DNA from: Dactylis glomerata
Lineage: Eukaryota > Streptophyta > Magnoliopsida > Poales > Poaceae
Reading direction: 5' to 3'
Assembly: GCA_007115705.1 (NCBI GenBank)
Contig: QXEO01000244.1
Coordinates: 243,486 to 307,485 of the forward strand
DNA length: 64,000 nucleotides
A program made the position numbers and the translations under genes. Below the pieces are notes generated by a model. The model worked only from the letters and a program-made list of their open reading frames with translations, ran no database searches and was not told where the DNA came from. Numbering within the stretch: position 1 is the first letter of the stretch; every line of letters starts with the position of its first letter. This document shows positions 10,829 through 21,573 of this stretch, in pieces.

Positions 10829-12633
10829 TCCTCCCCCCCTTCAAAAAGCGTTGTCCCCAACGCGTGAGGGTCTACTCGAAAGGGTGGCGGAATATCAATA
10901 GCACCACGCATATTCGCCGTCTTCAAGTCTTGCTTGCCTTCCTCACCACATCCTCCCTCTTGGCCTGCTCGACTTGATACAGCCCTGGGTGGCTGCACCT
11001 CTTTTCTTCGCCAAATGAACTTGTACTTAGGTGCCTCCACCTTCTTCTTCTTCTCAACTCTTGATGGAGCTTTGTGCTGCTGAACATGAATCTTCTGTGC
11101 ATGACCCTGCAAAGTAGTAATGCCTGGGCCACACAACTGACGAACACATCCATCCTTGCCTTTGTGCACACGTACTGCTGCTCCAACAAAACATTTCCGA
11201 GGTGTTCTAACAAAACTGTGGCTGACTATCCGCGGCACCATATGCACCGGAACACGATCAGCACCACCGTCATCGGTCTGAACACCCATGTCAACACGAA
11301 CTGGAAGTGGAACACATGGAACACATGCTGACATATCCTTCCCTTCATCAATAAGAGGCTTGACTTCAACCGGCTTGTCACTAACAAGAACAACTGGCTT
11401 GTCATCTACAGGCTTGGCTGAAACAATATCACCACTGACGCTCTTCGCATCATGCTCCTCATGCTGCACCTGAGCTATCCCTGGTTGTGGCTTAGCTTTA
11501 TGCAACTTCTCCTTGCGAACCACCAACACAACATTGGACTTGATTTGATCATCTCTCATAGGCTTCAAAGTCCGCTGTTTGCCATCATGCACAAAAGAAT
11601 ATGTATTTGCTCTCCCAGCATGCATAGCATTGTGATCATACTGCCATGGACGTCCAAGTAACAGCCCACACACCTCCAATGGCAACACATCACAGTCCAC
11701 CTCATCAACATAGTCATCAACTGTAAATGGCACACGCACCTGGTGAGTAATCTTCAGCATACCGCAGCTATTAACCCACTCAACATGCCTCGGTTCTGGA
11801 ATACGTCATGTGGATAAACCCAAAGCCTCCACAACCGCCTTGCTAATGCCATTACAGTAACTACCACTGTCAATCATCAACTTGCATGCTTTGCCTTTGA
11901 TTATGCACTGCGCCTGAAATAAATTCCATCGCTGGCCTTTATCCGCTGTCATGCAAATCTCATCATGTACTCTTTTGAGTTGCATATTCAGCCCACTCAA
12001 TGGTACAACCTCCTCCACGATATCCTTGACAACATCAGCCTTGACAACATCAACCGCTGACAATTCAGAATTCGTGGCTACCACCTTGCTAACTGTCGGC
12101 AATGGAACAACTGTCAACTTCTCATGAGTAGTCACAGCTGTCGCGACCTTCGGTATAGGAGCTATGCTCTTGCCAACATCCTCTATCCGATGCAAAACCT
12201 TGGGTGGCTGCTTAATTACTTCTACGGGTACCATGGGGTTTCGAGAAGGAACCACGTTGCTAGAAGGTATAAAGCACTCTCGCAGAAAGTTTCTGAAATT
12301 CGCCCAAGTTGCAGAGGTAATGCTCTTCTCCTGCAACGCTTTATGCCACCAACTGTATAGCCTGGCATCCATGCGTCGGTCTGCAAGAGCCAAACGGTTA
12401 GAATCATTCATGTTTTGATCATAGGTAGCACACCTGTAGAAACCCTGTAGCATATGACGTTCCCATGACTCATACTCTTCAGCTGTTGCATCATAGGTCA
12501 GTTGCCAATTGATCTCATATGCATCATATGCTAAAACACCATCCAGCAGGTCCAGATAATCATTGAAAATATCGCTAGATTTCTTGCCACGGCGACACTT
12601 ATAGCCGTAATAATCATCCGGAAAAGAGTCCAT
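10774..12633 (-). pseudogene. Element J gag-protease ORF with one in-frame stop
   Basis: One frame runs from ATG at 12633 to 10774, broken by TGA at 11803-11805. By alignment with G (LPTWKHPQPH against LST*RIPEPRH) the stop replaces a tryptophan codon. The first part holds a gag core (LALADRRMDARLYSWWHKAL, then W..FRNFLRECFIP) equivalent to the FDGYALRWW..ARFVP core of A. The zinc knuckle and C-terminal gag are absent. The protease follows with LMIDSGSYCNGIS and, after the stop, [12 protein letters not shown]. The tail ends EEVKPNFRTPPS inside the LTR, shared with G. It could supply gag-like or protease functions only; RT and integrase must come from elsewhere. Confidence 0.8.
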
Positions 12634-13161
12634 TGTAGTACTATTTTGTCCTAGCCTTCACTTATTTATCAATACAAAACAATTTTACCTGTGCTTTTGC
12701 TCGCAGCTATTGGTATTGAGTATTATCTGTCAAAATTACAGTCAACACCAGGGAACTGCAAAAAGAACCAAAACTGGGTGATCTGGGCGCCAGACCACAG
12801 AGAATGTCTGGGGTCTAGCGTCCCTGGACGGTCGCTCCCAGGCGTGGCGTGCGTGCAGGGGTGCGGTGGAGTCGAGCCTGCTGGGGCCCGGTGGAGCGAT
12901 CGCCCGGGCGTTCTAGATGGGCCGGCCCACCATGGAAGGCGAGCGCGCCTGACGAGCACGATCTCCAGTCGAGCGCCGCGATCCTCGATCCCGCGCTGGT
13001 GCAGCCCGCTACTCAAGCCGAGCCAGGCGCACGATCCCCCGCAGGTGCCAGGCGGGCGAGCAAGGCGCGCTCCCCCGAGCAATCTAGGCGGCCGGCTCGG
13101 TTTCCCCCGATCGAGGCGCTGGGCGACGGGTGCGGGGCGCCAGGGGGCGCGATCGATCGGC
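12634..13161 (-). repeat. Element J 5' leader, truncated before the primer site
   Basis: This non-coding leader resembles that of G: the CAGCTATTGGTATTGA block at 12707-12722 matches 55918-55934, and both carry the same hairpin (12792-12816 here). The GC-rich part reads as long ORFs on both strands, but these are composition effects. The leader stops at about 13161 without the expected primer-binding site and is fused directly to an inverted LTR. Confidence 0.75.
12792..12816 (-). other. Leader hairpin of J
   Basis: AGACCACAGA and TCTGGGGTCT flank a short loop; the arms pair with one mismatch. Equivalent hairpins occur in the leaders of G (56014-56038), B (22407-22425) and F (three copies, 44973-45142). 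It may serve RNA packaging or dimerisation; this is inference. Confidence 0.5.
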
Positions 13162-13686
13162 CAATTTCAGGACTCCACCAAGCTGAGGGAAGCTCGTTGC
13201 ATATTGGCACGCCAGGACGACCTATGATATGTAATAATTAGTCTAAGGTTGTGTCAGCAATTTATATTCATGCCTATGTTATTTCGTAGCTAGGTCTAGT
13301 TGTGGGCCACTTAGATTTATTTGTGTTTTGGGTTTGGGCCTGTCCAAGCCCAACAGTTTTCTGGCCATCTATATAAGGAGGCCAGCAGTCTAGGGTTTAG
13401 GGGGTTCAGAATTTTAGTTTACAAACTATCGCGTTGTGTTTCTTGGTGAAGCATCCCTCCGGGGACGGCGATGCCGTTTATTGAATAAAATTGCTGCGGA
13501 GGTTCTTGTGTTCATCAAGGATTGTCGTGCTTTGGTTTGAGGCGTGGTGTTCATCATCACGTTGCTTGCTAGATTCGTCCTCGTCTTCAGGTGACGTTCT
13601 TTGCGTTATTGGAAGATTATCTATTGGTTTGACTCGCTGTGAAAGATCGGGACAAAACTCAAGGATCGCCGGCGTGATCCTTATCA
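13162..13686 (+). repeat. Element J second LTR, inverted and 5'-truncated (525 bp)
   Basis: This copy lies in plus orientation and starts at about base 33 of the LTR. From 13162 to 13417 it matches the other LTR except for one inserted C near 13307. From 13418 to about 13625 it differs at many positions and by indels. The last 60 bases are nearly identical again and end in CCTTATCA at 13686. The switch from identity to divergence falls about 39 bases past the TATA box (13369-13378), i.e. close to the expected start of R. Confidence 0.88.
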
Positions 13687-13725
13687 CACTTTTTCCTGCA
13701 TCACATCAGAACCACTAGGAGACAT
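13687..13725 (-). pseudogene. Element B gag, first 13 codons
   Basis: The ATG is at 13723-13725 and the codons read MSPSGSDVMQEKV. The first five bases (13687-13691, CACTT) are the right TSD of J. Translation continues in frame at 10266 if J and one TSD copy are removed, giving EKVADTPVVW, which parallels the KKPDDTPVIW of A. Confidence 0.85.
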
Positions 13726-13919
13726 GATTAGTAGATTAGTGCACGAAATCAAAAACGTGTGGTGCCTCTCACAACTCACTCAAAAACTGACAAGAAAAGG
13801 TAATCTTACTGTTCTAAAGTGAATTCTAGTGCATACCAGAATGAAGTATCAAGCTCGTGCACGGATGTGAGAAAGTGAATACCGAGGGTATAAGAGCGAC
13901 CACACAACAAACTAGGAAT
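13726..13919 (-). repeat. Element B leader, gag-proximal part
   Basis: Non-coding leader matching 19506-19697 of A (for example the ..AATACCGAGGGTATAAGA block at 13880-13895). It is cut by A at 13925 and resumes at 21579. Confidence 0.8.
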
Positions 13920-13924
13920 ATATG
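13920..13924. repeat. Target-site duplication of A, left copy (ATATG)
   Basis: ATATG immediately precedes the TGATAAGG end of A; the same five bases follow A at 21574-21578. Confidence 0.92.
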
Positions 13925-14838
13925 TGATAAGGGGTGTCCCGATCTTCTCAGCGAGCGCGATGTAGATGGCGATGATGATGATGAAGATAACTCGAGTGTC
14001 GCTGTAAACTCTCCGGCTAATCCCTGCTGCCAGCGCAACAGCTCTCAACCCTTTGGATATTCGCAACGTCACACGCTTGCGCACGTAGCCGCCGACCACG
14101 AAGCGGTGATGCAATATACTAATTCCCAATGGAACAGCAGATTACACTCAGACTTTCAGAAGAACAAACACCAGATCGATACGAATTGGTGCGAATAATT
14201 TCAGAGGAACACTTGGTTCTGTCTAGAAACTAGGGTTTTGTTTAAACGTGGTCTAAGAGACTTGAGGGGGCGCCCCTGGCTACTTAAGGGAGGCTGGGGC
14301 GTCCTCAACATGGACCTGGCCTAAAACCAACCTGGTTTGGGCCCAAACTGACTCGGTTCGACTCAAACGAGTACATATCGACCCATACATGGGTTCGGCC
14401 TATTTCTGCACGCAGGCCATGAGTGTGGCGCGCCTTAGACGTGTAGACATCGTGTCGTAGGTTGTCCTAGTGCGCCATCACAGACTCTCTCATGTCGACT
14501 TGACGTTCTGGTGATCTCCTGGTGCGCCTGCCTCCCTCTCCTCCCTCACGCACTTCATCATCAAGTCTTGCTCTTCTTGCTGCGACTCATCTCCTCCTCG
14601 TGCAACGCTCATGTTATCAACAAACCTGATCATACATAGATGCATAGACTTAGGCAGTATAAAGTTCTCATTAAATAAAAGATCAGGTTCAATTAAGAGT
14701 GAGTTCACCTGTTGTTCCAATAGCTTTGCACGTGCTCTTGTAATTGGTCCAATCCTAATCTCATTGGACTTCTTCGCAGCAACATCTTCATCAAAAGGAG
14801 TAGGAGATAATGGTGGTGTAATAGGGATGTCCTCATCA
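13925..14838 (-). repeat. Element A 3' LTR (914 bp)
   Basis: TGATAAGG at 13925 to CCTCATCA at 14838 on the plus strand. The polyprotein frame enters it from the right and ends at 14490, so some 350 bp of U3 is coding. Confidence 0.92.
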
Positions 14839-17800
14839 TCCTCCCCCCCTTCAAAAGGCGTCGACCTCGACGCTGCAAGGTCTTCACCCTCATACGGTGT
14901 CAAATCAGCAACGTTGAAACTATTGCTGACGCCATACTCAGCTGTAGGAAGATCTATCTTGTAGGCATTATCATTGATCTTGGCAAGAACCTTGTAAGGA
15001 CCAGCACCATGGGGCAGCAACTTGGACTTACGTAGCTGTGGAAATCTATCCTTGCGAAAGTGAACCCAAACCATATCACCGGGCTGAAACAATACCTACT
15101 TCCGCTTCTTGTTTGCACGATCTGCAGTATACTTGCCTTTCTTCTCAATAGCCTCTTTAGTCTTCACATGTATCTTCCTCACAAAATCTGCCCTCTTGGA
15201 TGCCTCCATATTGACTCGCTCTTGAATAGGAAGAGGCAACAAATCAAGTGGCGTAATGGGTTTGAAACCATAGACCACCTCAAAAGGACATAGCTGCGTG
15301 GTAGAGTGAACCGCCCTGTTATATGCAAACTCCACATGCGGCAAACACTCTTCCCACTCACGCAGGTTCTTCTTGATCATGCATCGCAGCACTGTGGAAA
15401 GTGTGCGATTTACCACCTCCGTTTGACCATCAGTTTGGGGATGACATGTAGTGCTGAAAAGTAACTTTGTGCCCAGCTTTCCCCAAAGTGTCTTCCAGAA
15501 GTAACTCATAAACTTCACATCACGATCAGAGACAATTGTCTTGGGTACTCTATGCAAACGTACAATGTCCCTGAAAAACAGGTTAGCAATATGCGACGCA
15601 TCGTCGCTTTTGTGGCAGGTAATAAAATGAGCCATTTTAGAAAATCTGTCCACTACCACAAATATAGAATCATGGCCTCTTTTAGTCCTAGGCAAACCTA
15701 ATAAAAAATCCATGCTAATGTCCTCCCATGGTGTAGTAGGTGCAGGTAATGGAGTATACAAACCGTGAGGCTTCAGCTTGGACTTCGACTTGTTGCATGT
15801 AATGCAGCGCTTGACGAACCTGTCCACATCACGCCTCATCCTAGGCCAATAAAAGTGATCAGCGAGCATGAGTAGCGTCTTCTCACGCCGAAAGTGACCC
15901 ATCAAACCGCCGGCATGGGATTCCTGCAACAATAGTAAACGCACGGACGATTCTAGAACACATAGTTTGTTAGCACGAAACAAAAACCCATCATGGATGT
16001 GATATTTATCCCATGCTTTCCCACCAGTACACATACTATATGGCGCTGAAAAATCATGATCAGTAGCATATAAATCACACAAGCTCTCTAAACCAGGAAC
16101 CTTAATGTCTAATTGTGTCAACAACATGTTCTTCCTAGATAGAGCATCAGCAACCACATTGTCTTTACCCTTTTTATGTTTAATTATGTAAGGAAAAGAC
16201 TCAATAAACTCAACCCACTTAGCAAGACGCCTATGCAAATTAGATTGAGCTTTCAGATATTTCAAAGCTTCATGATCAGAATGTATGATAAATTCTTTTG
16301 GCCACAAATAATGTTGCCAAACCTCAAGAACTCTAACAAGCGCATACAATTCTTTGTCATAAACAGGATAGTTCAACCTCGCACCACAAAGTTTTTCAGA
16401 AAAGTAGGCAATAGGCCGACCCTCTTGCATTAACACACCACCAATACCAATGCCACTAGCATCACATTCAATCTCAAATTGCTTATTAAAATCTGGTAGT
16501 GCAAGCAATGGTGCAGAAGTTAATAAACGTTTCAGTTCATCAAAAGCATGATCTTGGGCTGCGCCCCATACAAATTCAACACCTTTTTTAGTTAACTCAT
16601 TTAAAGGTGCAGCAACAGTACTAAAGTCTTTCACAAAACGGCGATAAAAACCAGCAAGACCATGAAAACTTCGTACTTGACTAACATTCATGGGAGTAGG
16701 CCAATTTTGAATAGCTTCAATTTTAGATGCATTGACTTCTACTCCATTTTTAGAAACAACATATCCAAGGAAGATGACCTTATCTTTGCAAAATGTGCAC
16801 TTTTCAAGATTACCATAAAGCTGAGAATCACGCAACACTTGCAAAACTTGTCTAATATGATCACTATGTTCAGATTCATTGCGGCTGTAGATTAAAATAT
16901 CATCAAAATACACAACCACAAACTTGCCAATAAAATTACGCAAAACATGGTTCATTAATCTCATGAAGGTACTAGGTGCATTAGTTAACCCAAATGGCAT
17001 GACTAACCACTCATATAATCCAAATTTTGTTTTAAAGGCTGTTTTCCACTCACCCCCCTCTTTCATCCTAATCTGATGGTAACCACTACGCAAATCAATC
17101 TTAGAGAAAACAGCAGCACCACTCAACTCATCAAGCATATCATCCAAGCGCGGAATAGGGTGACGATATCGAATAGTGATGTTATTAATAGCTCTACAAT
17201 CTACACACATGCGCCATGTACCATCTTTCTTAGGAACTAGAATAACAGGAACAGCACAAGGGCTTAAGCTCACACGAATATAACCTTTGTCGAGTAGCGC
17301 TTGCACTTGTTTCTGAATCTCCTTAGTTTCTTCGGGGTTGGTGCGGTAAGGAGCGCGGTTTGGCAAGGTGGCACCAGGGATGAAATCAATCTGGTGCTCA
17401 ATGCCGCGCAAAGGAGGCAAACTAGCGGGGACCTCCTCTGGAAAGACATCATCAAATTCCTGCAAGACACTAGAAACACCAAAAGGAAGAGGAGTCATGT
17501 CGTTAGAAACCAAAATCTCACCCTTGTACATAAGCACAAGTGGCATGGCTGTAGGATCCTCTCTAAATTCTCTCATATCTTCTTTGGTGGCTAGCAGGAC
17601 TAGAGAATTCACTCGCTCACTTTGGTGTGGCTCTCTCGATGTGGCTGGGTGGCTCTCACTCACTGAGGTAATAGTCTCTCGTCTAGCTACTCTCTCATTC
17701 TCATGTTCTAAGTTCACTTCAGTTTTCTGATGAGATTCATTTACAATATGTTGTGGAGACATAGGCTGCAAGTTAATTTTTCTGCCCTTGAACTCCAAAT

Positions 17801-19505
17801 GATATGTGTTGGTGCGGCCATTGTGCAACACGTTGCGATCAAACTGCCATGGGCGGCCCAACAAGAGGTGACAAACTGTCATAGGAACCACATCAAACTC
17901 AATGGAGTCCTTGTATGGGCCAATCTTGAAATCAACTCGCACCATGTGGCTGACCTTCATCTCTCCATTGTCGCTGAGCCACTGGATATAATATGGATGC
18001 GGGTGCGGAATGTATTTCAGTTTCAGCTTTGCACACAACTCTTTGCTAGCAAGGTTGCGGCAACTACCACCATCGATGATGAGTTTGCAAGCTTTGTCCG
18101 GTCCAACAAGTGCTTTAGTTTGGAACAAATTGCACCGCTGACTTTCAGATGTAGGAGACACAGTCAGCACACGCTGCGAGCAAACTATGTTATTGGCGGT
18201 GGAAGGATAGGCATCAACACCGTCATGACCAAAGTCATCATCATCAGAACCATCTGGATCAGCATCATCACCTGTCTCGTATTCATTGGTGTCCTCATTG
18301 ACGATCATGACTTTTCTATTGGGGCAATCCCGTTTAAAATGACCTTTGCCACCACAAGTATGACACTCCATATCACGATTACGTGCTGTAGACATGTTCG
18401 AACCCCTACCACTAGCAGCAGGTGCGGATTTCTTTGCATTGGAATCGGATCGCAACGACGAAGGAGCACGAAAATCTGAACGGGAACTTGGTGTGGATGC
18501 AGCAGGCCGGGGTGTGAAACGGCTGCCCGAAGTAGTACGAGACTTAAACTGAGCTTCTTCGGCAAACTGGGCTTCAGCTTCACGTGCATGATGTAGCAGC
18601 TCATTCATATCACGATACCGATGATGTCGAACAATGCTCTTAATATTATACTTCAGACCATGGAGAAAACGCTGCAAGGTCTGCTCAAGAGGCTCACGAA
18701 CGCGAGCTCATTGTAGAAGCATCTCCATCTCCATATAATACTCATTAACGGACAGCGAGCCTTGCTTCAATTGCTGTAACTTATCGAAAACTGAGCGGAG
18801 GTAGTTATGCGGAACAAAACGAGCCCGCATCACTTCCTTCATATGGCGCCAAGTTATAATGGGCAGCTCGTTGTTTTCTTGACGTGTTTGCGCAACGCTG
18901 TCCCACCATCGCAAAGCATAGCCATCAAACTCTGAAGAAGCAAGCTTGATTTTCTTGTCCTCCGTATAATCATGAAGACGCCACAACTTCTCTATCTTCA
19001 ACTCCCATGTGAGGTACTCTTCAACATTAGTACCACCCTCGAATTTGGGAATAAAAAACTTTGGTTTACCCAATCCATCATCCTGCTGAAAAGGAACGCG
19101 CTGGGCACCAACGGGAACAAAACCACGGCCACGAAAAGGAGGACCATTGCCTCGACCATTACCACGACCGGCTGCAGCAAAATCCTCATTGTCGCCATGA
19201 GCACTCTCATCATCAGCATCAGCATGTGGTAGGGGTCGCTGCTCAACAGTAAGACGCAGCGCATTGACAGATTGTGTCAACGCCTGGATGCTAGTTTGGA
19301 GATCATTGACTTGCACTTGCATATTATTAACAGTAGCATCAGTGGCTTCTACTTTCATTTGGACAGCTTGAACATCCGAATCAATAGCGTCAGTTGTTCG
19401 TGTTATTATTCTTTCCAAATGATCACGAAGAGCTTCATACTCCCTCCATATGACAGGAGTATCATCAGGTTTTTTCTGCATCACATCAACATCACTAGCA
19501 GACAT
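14490..19505 (-). pseudogene. Element A gag-pol polyprotein, two nonsense mutations
   Basis: The frame starts at ATG 19503-19505 (MSASDVDVMQ); an upstream in-frame ATG at 19526 lies in leader sequence. In order: gag coiled-coil and capsid core (EYLTWELKIEKLW, FDGYALRWWDS), zinc knuckle [14 protein letters not shown] (about 18343-18384), protease CKLIIDGGS (about 18066-18092), RT with [11 protein letters not shown] (about 16890-16920), RNase [12 protein letters not shown] (about 16440-16470), integrase HHCC finger (about 15790-15940), D-D-E core ([23 protein letters not shown] between 15720 and 15410), a GPY-type module and the tail [16 protein letters not shown] in the LTR. TGA at 18705-18707 (CGA in E) and TAG at 15093-15095 (GAG in E) interrupt it. 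Otherwise the frame is complete. Confidence 0.93.
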
Positions 19506-20658
19506 GATTAGTAGGTTAGTGCACAAACATTAAACGGGTGGTGGTTACGCTCACAACTCACTCAAAACTGAAAGAAAGAGGTATCTTACCGTTCCAAAGT
19601 GAATAAGAAAGGCTTACCACTCGTAGAGACTGAAACGTGCACGGATGTGATGAAGCGAATACCGAGGGTATAAGAAACTATCACACGACAAACCAGGGTA
19701 TATGGTGGGGCTTGGTATGGATACCTAACTACACCGAAATACAAGTCCTAGTGCTGATCGTATGACAAAGACCCACGGAAACACACACGGTGGAGATAAA
19801 CGGGGCAAAGCAACTCTGAAAAGTGAGCTCAAAAAGATATAAGTGACGATGCACAGTAGCTCGTGTTGCAATGCACAAGAGAGACGCTAGCACTGGCTCG
19901 ACGAACAGGCACAAGATTTCGCACACGGCAGCAGCCTGATGAGCACGAAGTAGCTAGTTTCGTATGGGTAAGCTCCTAACACGATGCTGTAGACAGGCTG
20001 TAGCTAAAGCGATCAAAATCATGTAGAAAGGACGCTATGTGGACACAGTGGTAACACGCTGTCGCGGGAGAGAAACCGACGAGAAACGTGCCACGACAGA
20101 GATATAACGACGCCGGATACGCACGACAGTGCGACGACGACGCGAAATGGACAAAGTAGTATGTCTCTTTTTTTTATATAGGTGCGGCGTGTGCAGGCAC
20201 GTCCCCCTTTTTTTTTGACTAGCGATCGGTCCTGGTACTTGTACGGGGAAAAACGATCAAGCGATCGATCCGGCCAACGTAGGCAGCCCGGCCTCTCGTT
20301 GCTTTAAAAAAAAAACCTTTTCCGATCGGATCTGAGTTAGCTCGATCGAGTGCTTCTCTACACAGCCGCCGGCTTATGGAAGACGCAGGAGATCAAAGAT
20401 TGATCAAACGACGACGAAAACCAAAACGAAGATGCAGAAAAGAACAGGGATCCTAGACTCCTACAGATTTGATGAAAAGATACGCGAAAAGACGATCAGC
20501 TACTAAAACCAGTACCTCGATGCAATCTAGGCTATGGCGAAACTAAGAACCCTAAATTTTTTTGTAGGCTTTTTCTGGATAGGACAAAAACAAAAACGAA
20601 TTTATGGGGATGAATTTGTGGATGCTCACCGAGTAAACGCTGGAATCTAATACCAAGA
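19506..20658 (-). repeat. Element A 5' leader and primer-binding site
   Basis: Non-coding leader of about 1.1 kb between the gag start and the primer site. The primer site at about 20645-20655 reads TGGTATTAGATT in sense, three bases from the LTR, and is of initiator-Met tRNA type. The leader contains homopolymer runs (20167-20175, 20207-20215, 20307-20318). I did not find in it the hairpin seen in B, F, G and J. Confidence 0.85.
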
Positions 20659-21573
20659 TGATAAGGGGTGTCCCGATCTTCTCAGTGAGCGCGATGTAGA
20701 TGGCGATGATGATGATGAAGATAACTCGAGTGTCGCTGTAAACTCTCCGGCTAATCCCTGCTGCTAGCGCAACAGCTCTCAACCCTTTGGATATTCGCAA
20801 CGTCACACGCTTGCGCACGTAGCCGCCGACCACGAAGCGGTGATGCAATATACTAATTCCCAATGGAACAACAGATTACACTAAGACTTCTAGAAGAACA
20901 AACACCAGATCGATACGAATTGGTGCGAATAATTTCAGAGGAACACTTGGTTCTGTCTAGAAAATAGGGTTTTGTTTAAACGTGGTCTAAGAGACTTGAG
21001 GGGGCGCCCCTGGCTACTTAAGGGAGGCTGGGGCGTCCTCAACATGGACCTGGCCCAAAACCAACCTGGTTTGGGCCCAAACTGACTCGGTTCGACTCAA
21101 ACGAGTACATACCGACCCATACATGGGTTCGGCCTATTTCTGGCATGCAGGCCATGAGTGTGGCGCGCCTTAGACGTGTAAACATCGTGTCGTAGGTTGT
21201 CCTAGTGCGCCATCACGGACTCTCTCATGTCGACTTGACGTTTTGGTGATCTCCTGGTGCGCCTGCCTCCCTCTCCTCCCTCGCGCACTTGATCATCAAG
21301 TCTTGCTCTTCTTGCTGCGACTCATCTCCTCCTCGTGCAACGCTCATGTTATCAACAAACCTGATCATACATAGATGCATAGACTTAGGCAGTATAAAGT
21401 TCTCATTAAATAAAAGATCAGGTTCAATTAAGAGTGAGTTCACCTGTTGTTCCAATAGCTTTGCACGTGCTCTTGTAATTGGTCCAATCCTAATCTCATT
21501 GGACTTCTTCGCAGCAACATCTTCATCAAAAGGAGTAGGAGATAATGGTGGTGTAATAGGGATGTCCTCATCA
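20659..21573 (-). repeat. Element A 5' LTR (915 bp)
   Basis: TGATAAGG at 20659 to CCTCATCA at 21573. It matches 13925-14838 along its whole length with about 15 differences, including one 1-bp length difference. Confidence 0.92.

Larger units (their letters stand above)
10272..13686 (-). mobile_element. Element J: non-autonomous retrotransposon with inverted LTRs
   Basis: J is bounded by a perfect 5-bp TSD (CACTT). From left to right it has an LTR in minus orientation (10272-10828), a gag-protease ORF (minus), a leader (minus), then an LTR in plus orientation that lacks its first 32 bp (13162-13686). A normal minus-strand element would end in a second minus-oriented LTR next to a primer site. 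Here both outer ends are U5 ends (TGATAAGG at the left, CCTTATCA at the right). No RT, RNase H or integrase is present. U3 sequences of the two LTRs agree almost perfectly while R/U5 differ strongly. Confidence 0.9.
13925..21573 (-). mobile_element. Element A: full-length CRM-like Ty3/gypsy retrotransposon
   Basis: A is 7649 bp with LTRs of 914 and 915 bp, terminal TGATGAGG..CCTTATCA, a primer site next to the 5' LTR, a G-rich tract next to the 3' LTR and a perfect TSD (ATATG). One reading frame of about 1671 codons covers gag, protease, RT, RNase H and integrase but holds two premature stops. By eye the LTRs differ at about 15 positions (about 1.6%). At the often used grass rate of 1.3e-8 substitutions per site per year this would mean roughly 0.6 million years. 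Confidence 0.93.

Noticed and set aside
12691..13241. Long overlapping ORFs on both strands in a GC-rich segment
   Set aside because: They occur in several frames at once, have no motif, and lie in the leader and inverted LTR of J; stop-poor GC-rich composition explains them.
13162..13686. Inverted LTR of J interpreted as an independent solo LTR
   Set aside because: A solo LTR would have its own TSD and a complete U3 start. This copy lacks the first 32 bp, and its right end shares the CACTT duplication with the left end of J, so both ends belong to one insertion.
13806..14129. ORF of about 100 residues (ILHHRFVVGGYVRKRV..), recurring at 20552, 42017, 44189, 48474 and 57623
   Set aside because: It is found wherever the U5 part of an A/E/F-type LTR occurs and runs into the primer site. 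Recurrence is due to LTR copies; the frame is altered in B and F, so I see no firm sign of coding.
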